Shown here: positions 60,148-64,000 of the stretch, one piece after another | Position numbering within the stretch: the stretch's first letter is position 1 | Layout: each line of letters opens with the position of its first letter | Assembly (NCBI GenBank): GCA_035048815.1 | Contig: JAUCBN010000049.1 | Location: forward strand, 2,549,501 to 2,613,500 | Source: Abelmoschus esculentus | Taxonomy: Eukaryota; Streptophyta; Magnoliopsida; Malvales; Malvaceae | Length of the DNA stretch: 64,000 nucleotides | Direction: 5' to 3' | Program-made: the position numbers and the translations under genes | The notes under the pieces: generated by a model | Seen by the model: the letters and a program-made list of their open reading frames with translations, nothing else | Database searches by the model: none | Told to the model about the DNA's origin: nothing

Positions 60148-61062
60148 GTGGTGCCAGGTATAAAATTTCAAACTAAAGAAACCCTGGATGAGATAAGACC
60201 ACCACTACCTTTCCCACAAAGGTTAAAAAAGCAAAAACAGGACCAACAATTCAAGAAGTTACTCGATATCTTGAAGCAAGTCCACATCAACATACCGTTC
60301 GTTGAAGCTATTGAACAAATGCCGAACTATGCCAAGTTCCTAAAGGACATGGTGTCAAAGAGGAAACGAATAGGTGTGTTTGAGACAGTGGCTGCTACCG
60401 AGGGATGCATGGCAATGCTGCATAACCGCATGCCACCAAAGTTAAAAGATCCTGGTTGCTTTACTATACCTTGTGCGATAGGTAAGGATTATGAAGGTAA
60501 GGCCCTATGCGACCTTGGAGCAAGCATAAATCTCATTCCCAAATCAGTCTATCAAAAGCTTGGAATTGGAAGGGCGAAGCCTACAACAATGATGCTCCAA
60601 CTAGAGGATCGATCCTATGTGCAACCTGAAGGCAAAATCGAGGACATATTGGTAAGAGTTGACAAGTTTATTTTTCCTGCCGACTTCCTTGTCCTTGATT
60701 GTGAAGCAGATGAAAATGCACCGATCATCCTTGGGAGACCCTTCCTTGCAACTGGACGAACCTTAATTGATGTGGAAAAAGGAGAGTTGACAATACGGGT
60801 CAATGACCAATACGTCAAACTCAACGCATTCCACAACTTAACGAAGTATGATGATCTAGAGGAGTGCAAGGCCATCCACACAATAGACACCAAAATATCC
60901 TACCTGGGCAGTCTACTCGGCAGGATATTCGGCAAAAAGATTAAGCCCAAGGTGGATGAAAACACAACAAAAAGGAGTGGCCCACAACCGACTCACAAGT
61001 TGGGCCAAAAGGAGAGAATAATTTTGGGAGATGCATTTGCATGCTCTCCACCAGTAACATGA
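60148..61062 (+). CDS. Athila-type retropepsin (aspartic protease) ORF
   Basis: The frame is the same as that of gag, so the true N-terminus is upstream; 60148 is only the first Met after the stop. It has a basic linker (QRLKKQKQDQQFKKLLDILK), the phrase RMPPKLKDPGCFTIPCAIG, and the active-site motif ALCDLGASINLIPKSVY with catalytic Asp at residue 122. The C-terminal core has APIILGRPFLATGRTLIDVE. Retropepsins of this type cut gag-pol. The ORF ends at GDAFACSPPVT, where a complete Athila polyprotein would go on to reverse transcriptase. No such domain follows, so the polymerase part is truly absent. Confidence 0.85.
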   Translation: MVPGIKFQTKETLDEIRPPLPFPQRLKKQKQDQQFKKLLDILKQVHINIPFVEAIEQMPNYAKFLKDMVSKRKRIGVFETVAATEGCMAMLHNRMPPKLKDPGCFTIPCAIGKDYEGKALCDLGASINLIPKSVYQKLGIGRAKPTTMMLQLEDRSYVQPEGKIEDILVRVDKFIFPADFLVLDCEADENAPIILGRPFLATGRTLIDVEKGELTIRVNDQYVKLNAFHNLTKYDDLEECKAIHTIDTKISYLGSLLGRIFGKKIKPKVDENTTKRSGPQPTHKLGQKERIILGDAFACSPPVT

Positions 61063-61522
61063 CCTCTCTCATTTTCTTTATTATTATATTAGGGTTAGTA
61101 GTTTATTTTTATTTTTCTAATTATTTTTGCTTTAAGTATTTTCTCTTTCCGTGTGTTTTATTTTTTTTAGGTTAATAAGCAAAAATAAGGGAAAAGTAGT
61201 TCACAGCAGGAACTCTGCCGAGGCAATAAAACAGTGTCAGGGCCGCAGCAGTCCCAACGAGCAGAACAGTGTAACGGCTAGTCTGCCGAGATTCCTGCCG
61301 CGACAGAAAAAGGAAACGGTTACAAACGGCTAGTGGTTTCAACGGTCACAAGGTCGAGGCCTATATAAGAAACTCCTTCCTCTTGAACTATTTACTCTTA
61401 CTTTCTTGTTTTCTTTAGTATTCATAACAATCTCTCTCTCACATTACTCTCTACTACTAATCTTCGCTAAACTCCAGATTCTTTTCAAGAAAAACTCCAA
61501 GAAATCACATCTCTCAATCTTG
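61063..61522 (+). promoter_or_regulatory. Non-coding gap with internal TATA box and AACGG cluster ahead of the extra ORF
   Basis: The gap begins AT-rich with a long pyrimidine tract ending TTTTTTTTAG near 61163-61171, which resembles a splice acceptor. It then has four AACGG words on the plus strand (61273, 61315, 61325 and 61341), and CTATATAAGA at 61361-61370 with TATATAAG inside it. A pyrimidine-rich leader of about 150 bp precedes the ATG at 61523. TATA, leader and ATG spacing look like a polymerase II promoter for the next ORF. Promoter function is inferred. Confidence 0.5.
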
Positions 61523-62574
61523 ATGGCAACATACAAGCGATTCGCCCCCGCCAACGTTGAAGATCGTTTCAACCGATCTTTCATCGCTCGGCAACTATGG
61601 GAAGAGCAAGGTTTCCAGCATGTAGACGAAGAGAACTATGGCATTGAGCACTACCTATATGACAGAATTAAGTACCAGAATTGGGAAATTTTCTGTCTGC
61701 AACCTGCACAGGCAAACGCCACGATCGTGCGGGAGTTCTACGCTCATGGGCCCAGCAAAGACTCCCTCTTCGTTCATTGCCGCGGCAGGCCAGTCCAGCT
61801 CATGGACTCATGGACTGGCCTGCCGCGGCAATTAACAATTTCTACGGCCTCACCCCAGACAGTGATATCCATGCCGAATTCTTGGAAGATATCACTGTCG
61901 AGGACTACGAGCTCATCAAAGACGATATTTATTATGGGAACACCCCATGGGAAACCGGTACCCATAGAGGATCCGTAATAAGACAAAGCCTAAAGCCGGA
62001 GGCCAAGATGTGGAATACCTTCGTCAAACGACGCCTCATCCCAACATCACACAATAGCACGGTGGATCGCAAGAGATTGGTGCTTATCCAATCCATCATC
62101 AACAAGAGGACCATCAATGTTGGCGAGATTATCCTAAGGGAAATTCACGAGTGCGGTAAGAAAGATAGGGGACCATTGTATTTCCCTTGCTTGATTACGG
62201 GTTTATGTGTTTCTGCAGGAGTACCCATTGAAGAAACGGACGAATACACGCCCCCACGACGAGGATGGACCAGGGATTTCTGTCACAAAGTCATGTAGAT
62301 CACTCAAGCAGAGCCGGTCCAAGCAACGCCGCAGCAGTTCACTGCCGATACTGCTGCCGGGGCCCAGTACACGACAGACATGCCTGGTACTGCCCACACC
62401 TCTGCCGCAGCAGACCCGTACCAGGAGATCTTACAGAGGATGGCAGCAATGGATCTTCGACAACAAAGGTACATGGAGTACCAAAGGGATTTCAATGGCA
62501 CTGATGAGTGCCTAGAAGTCCTATTCTTTATACCAATTTCCCACTCGATTATTGTTAATAAAAGACAGATTTAA
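61523..62574 (+). pseudogene. Plant-specific extra ORF, Transposase_32-like (putative plant transposon protein), broken
   Basis: The start MATYKRFAPANVEDRF follows an in-frame upstream stretch that has no protein character. The body has RSFIARQLWEEQGFQ, AINNFYGLTPDSDIHAEFLE, MWNTFVKRRLIPTSHNSTVD and RGPLYFPCLITGLCVSAG, matching my memory of PF20167-type proteins found in plant retroelements and host genomes; their role is unknown. Two lesions break it. An 8-bp tandem duplication at 61799-61814 shifts the frame inside a perfect 22-bp inverted repeat. A TAG at 62296-62298 follows CHKVM, after which the same frame runs on to 62574 with a coiled-coil-like tail, including EILQRMAAMDLRQQRYMEYQ. It takes the place of pol in this element. 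Confidence 0.7.
61776..61832. repeat. Perfect 22-bp inverted repeat inside the extra ORF
   Basis: The left arm 61776-61797 begins ATTGCCGCGGCAGG, and the right arm 61811-61832 is its exact reverse complement. The 13-bp loop carries one copy of the duplicated CTCATGGA. Each arm also contains the 10-bp palindrome TGCCGCGGCA, so the stem is GC-rich and stable. Confidence 0.9.
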
Positions 62575-62759
62575 TGGCAATATTGGATAATTCTGCTTAT
62601 TTTCATATTTCAGCATCCCAATACTTAATTCATGAATTTATCTATTATTTGGCATAAAGCAGGTACGGTTAATGGTTTCTTCTCTTAGACAGGAAACTAC
62701 CACATAGGAAATGTCAGATAGCATGATGGATGCTGGAAGCTGAAATGCAGATAAGCACC

Positions 62760-62875
62760 TGCCTCGACAACACTTTGATGCCCCAGCAGCACTTTAATGC
62801 CTCGGCAGCACTTTGATGCCCCGACAGCACTTTAATGCCTCGGCAGCATCTGAGGCCGCGTCAGCACCTGGAACA
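62760..62875 (+). repeat. Tandem array of about 19-bp units
   Basis: About five copies of a unit such as TCGGCAGCACTTTGATGCC are arranged head to tail. Some have CCGACAGCACTTTAATGCC instead. The unit shares the CGGCAGCA core with words scattered through the element, including 58590-58690 and 63590-63660. Confidence 0.85.
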
Positions 62876-62899
62876 TAAATGTCGATATGATAGGCGATC

Positions 62900-63895
62900 T
62901 GAAGAGAAAAATAAGGTGGAAATTTTAAGACAAGAGGCATAGAAATCAGAGCTGAGGAACACACGGAAAGTCAAGGTCAAAGGCCACGCGGGAAAATAAT
63001 CCTTATAGGAATAAACTAGGAAATAAAATAAATATCTTTTATTTATGTACTTAACTTGTGTTTTACTCCAAGTTATATTCCTACTTTGGAAAGGTTTGCC
63101 CTAGGCCAAGCCTATATAAACCATAGCCTATGTAGAGAGGAGGATATCTCGAAATCAAGTTTCATAGAAAAACCCTAAACTCCTCCATCATCCCCTTGGG
63201 GTTTAGGTTAGATTGTGGAAGAAGATTGTACTTTGTCTTTGTTTCAATGCAATAAAGTTATCAAGGTTTGCTTATCCTTTGTTATTCCTTGTTTTCACAA
63301 TTGATCTCGGGAGAGGATATTGTGAATCATCCATTTATCTAAGCTCGGGAGAGTTAGATTCACGAAAGGGGTAAGTACGGTGTTTCAATCGCGAAATACT
63401 AACTCGACCTAGGGATAGGTTAAGAGTTTCAGCGGCTAAAAGAATTGTGAGATTGGTTGGTAAGTATAATTGGTTCACGCCGGGAGGTATCATCAAGGAC
63501 TAGTCATCAACAACACTTTGACTTAGGGAAAAGCGGAGTCATTCAATGACACTTTGTCGAACTTTGGTAAAGTCCAACCCACGAGCAAGGGATTGCCGCG
63601 GCGGACAAGTATCGTCACTGCCAAGGCAGTAAACTGCAGTGCTGTCGAGGCAGTGATGTACAATTGCATTCGACAGAAACAAGTCAATTGAACCCACACT
63701 ACGAAGCACTCTAACCTACCCCACTTTTCCATCCTTGATTTCTTGATCATTTATCGTTATTGTTTTCATTAATTTCTTTAGTTATAATCCAACTCGATTA
63801 TTTGTGTATTTAATTTTTCATTGTGCAGGAAGAATAAATTGCGTAAGTAAAGCCAATCCCTGTGGGTTCGATATCTTAAATACTTCAATCTGACA
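62900..63895 (+). repeat. 3' LTR of the Athila-type element
   Basis: It matches the 5' LTR from about 63089 onward, with TATA at 63113-63120 and AATAAA at 63251-63256. The left boundary is uncertain within about 100 bp because no clear polypurine tract is seen. The right boundary is also approximate, because similarity fades near 63890. Sequence from there to 64000 is unassigned. Confidence 0.65.
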
Positions 63896-64000
63896 AAAGG
63901 TGGAAGGACGAATGCTTCATCATAAAAGCAGGACTGTCTAGCCTCCATCAGGCACCTTAGCCCAAATGATGCTGCACGCTTTCTCGGACCAAGGAGTACA

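Larger units (their letters stand above)
58072..63895 (+). mobile_element. Non-autonomous Athila-type Gypsy element: gag, protease and an extra ORF, no reverse transcriptase
   Basis: A partial 5' LTR (about 58072-58960) is followed by an Asp-tRNA primer site, a shortened gag, an aspartic protease, an AT-rich gap, a plant-specific ORF with its own TATA box, a 19-bp tandem array and a 3' LTR ending near 63890. The LTR pair shares the TATA box, AATAAA signal and long runs such as TTATCAAGGTTTGCTTATCC. There is no reverse transcriptase, RNase H or integrase in any frame between 61062 and 62900. The PBS, gag style and LCDLGASINLIP protease motif all point to the Athila lineage. Mobility would need enzymes from an autonomous relative. 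Confidence 0.85.

Noticed and set aside
62760..62875. Regular short repeats taken as a CRISPR-like array
   Set aside because: Units are head to tail without unique spacers, in a plant retroelement.

Overview
This window is a piece of a flowering-plant nuclear chromosome, from a TE-rich eudicot. Cotton (Gossypium, Malvaceae) is my best guess, because of the large Del/Tekay-type Gypsy element with 4-kb LTRs; this is an inference from memory. The eukaryotic signs are direct: two 18-exon genes with GT-AG introns, tRNA-primed LTR retrotransposons, a plant L1-type LINE and MITEs. I see no prokaryotic operon, CRISPR array, rRNA or tRNA gene.

Layout. (1) 1-20148 is a nest of retroelements. A decayed LINE on the minus strand (1 to about 18055) sits next to the remnant of a minus-oriented Gypsy LTR (about 18056-20148). 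The LINE is cut by a 542-bp hAT-like element (1337-1878) and by a 12.9-kb Tekay-type chromovirus (2869-15815, target duplication ATAAT). (2) 20149-23292 is gene-free and holds two diverged tandem-repeat blocks. (3) 23293-41280 is a tandem cluster of ERD6-like sugar transporter genes, all on the minus strand: a pseudogene (23293-26045), gene A (26738-32203), a stray first-exon fragment (35824-35990) and gene B (36841-40275). I could join all 18 exons of A and of B into uninterrupted 490-codon frames. A truncated Gypsy element (about 33170-35822) lies between A and B. Intron 2 of A carries two hAT-like elements that are absent from B. (4) 41281-58070 is a second retroelement nest. A minus-oriented Gypsy LTR starting at 43261 is split by a 3.2-kb solo LTR (43671-46903, duplication ACAAC) and by a 9.4-kb Gypsy element with a decayed, nearly non-coding interior (48030-57474, duplication CCAAC). 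(5) 58072-63895 is a non-autonomous Athila-type Gypsy element. It keeps gag and protease, has no reverse transcriptase or integrase, and carries a separate plant-specific ORF with its own TATA box.

The only apparently functional protein-coding genes are A and B, predicted 12-helix monosaccharide facilitators of the ERD6-like (ESL) family. They differ at two positions of known importance. The transmembrane-5 glutamine that contacts sugar in this superfamily is kept in B and is leucine in A. The N-terminal LxxxLL tonoplast-type motif is intact in B and altered in A. Everything else is mobile DNA at different stages of decay. Insertion order can be read from nesting and, for gene A, from an empty site in its paralogue. 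Best candidates for something new are the gag-protease-plus-ORF Athila derivative, the hAT-like family whose ends are built from arrays of short palindromes, and the diverged A/B transporter pair.
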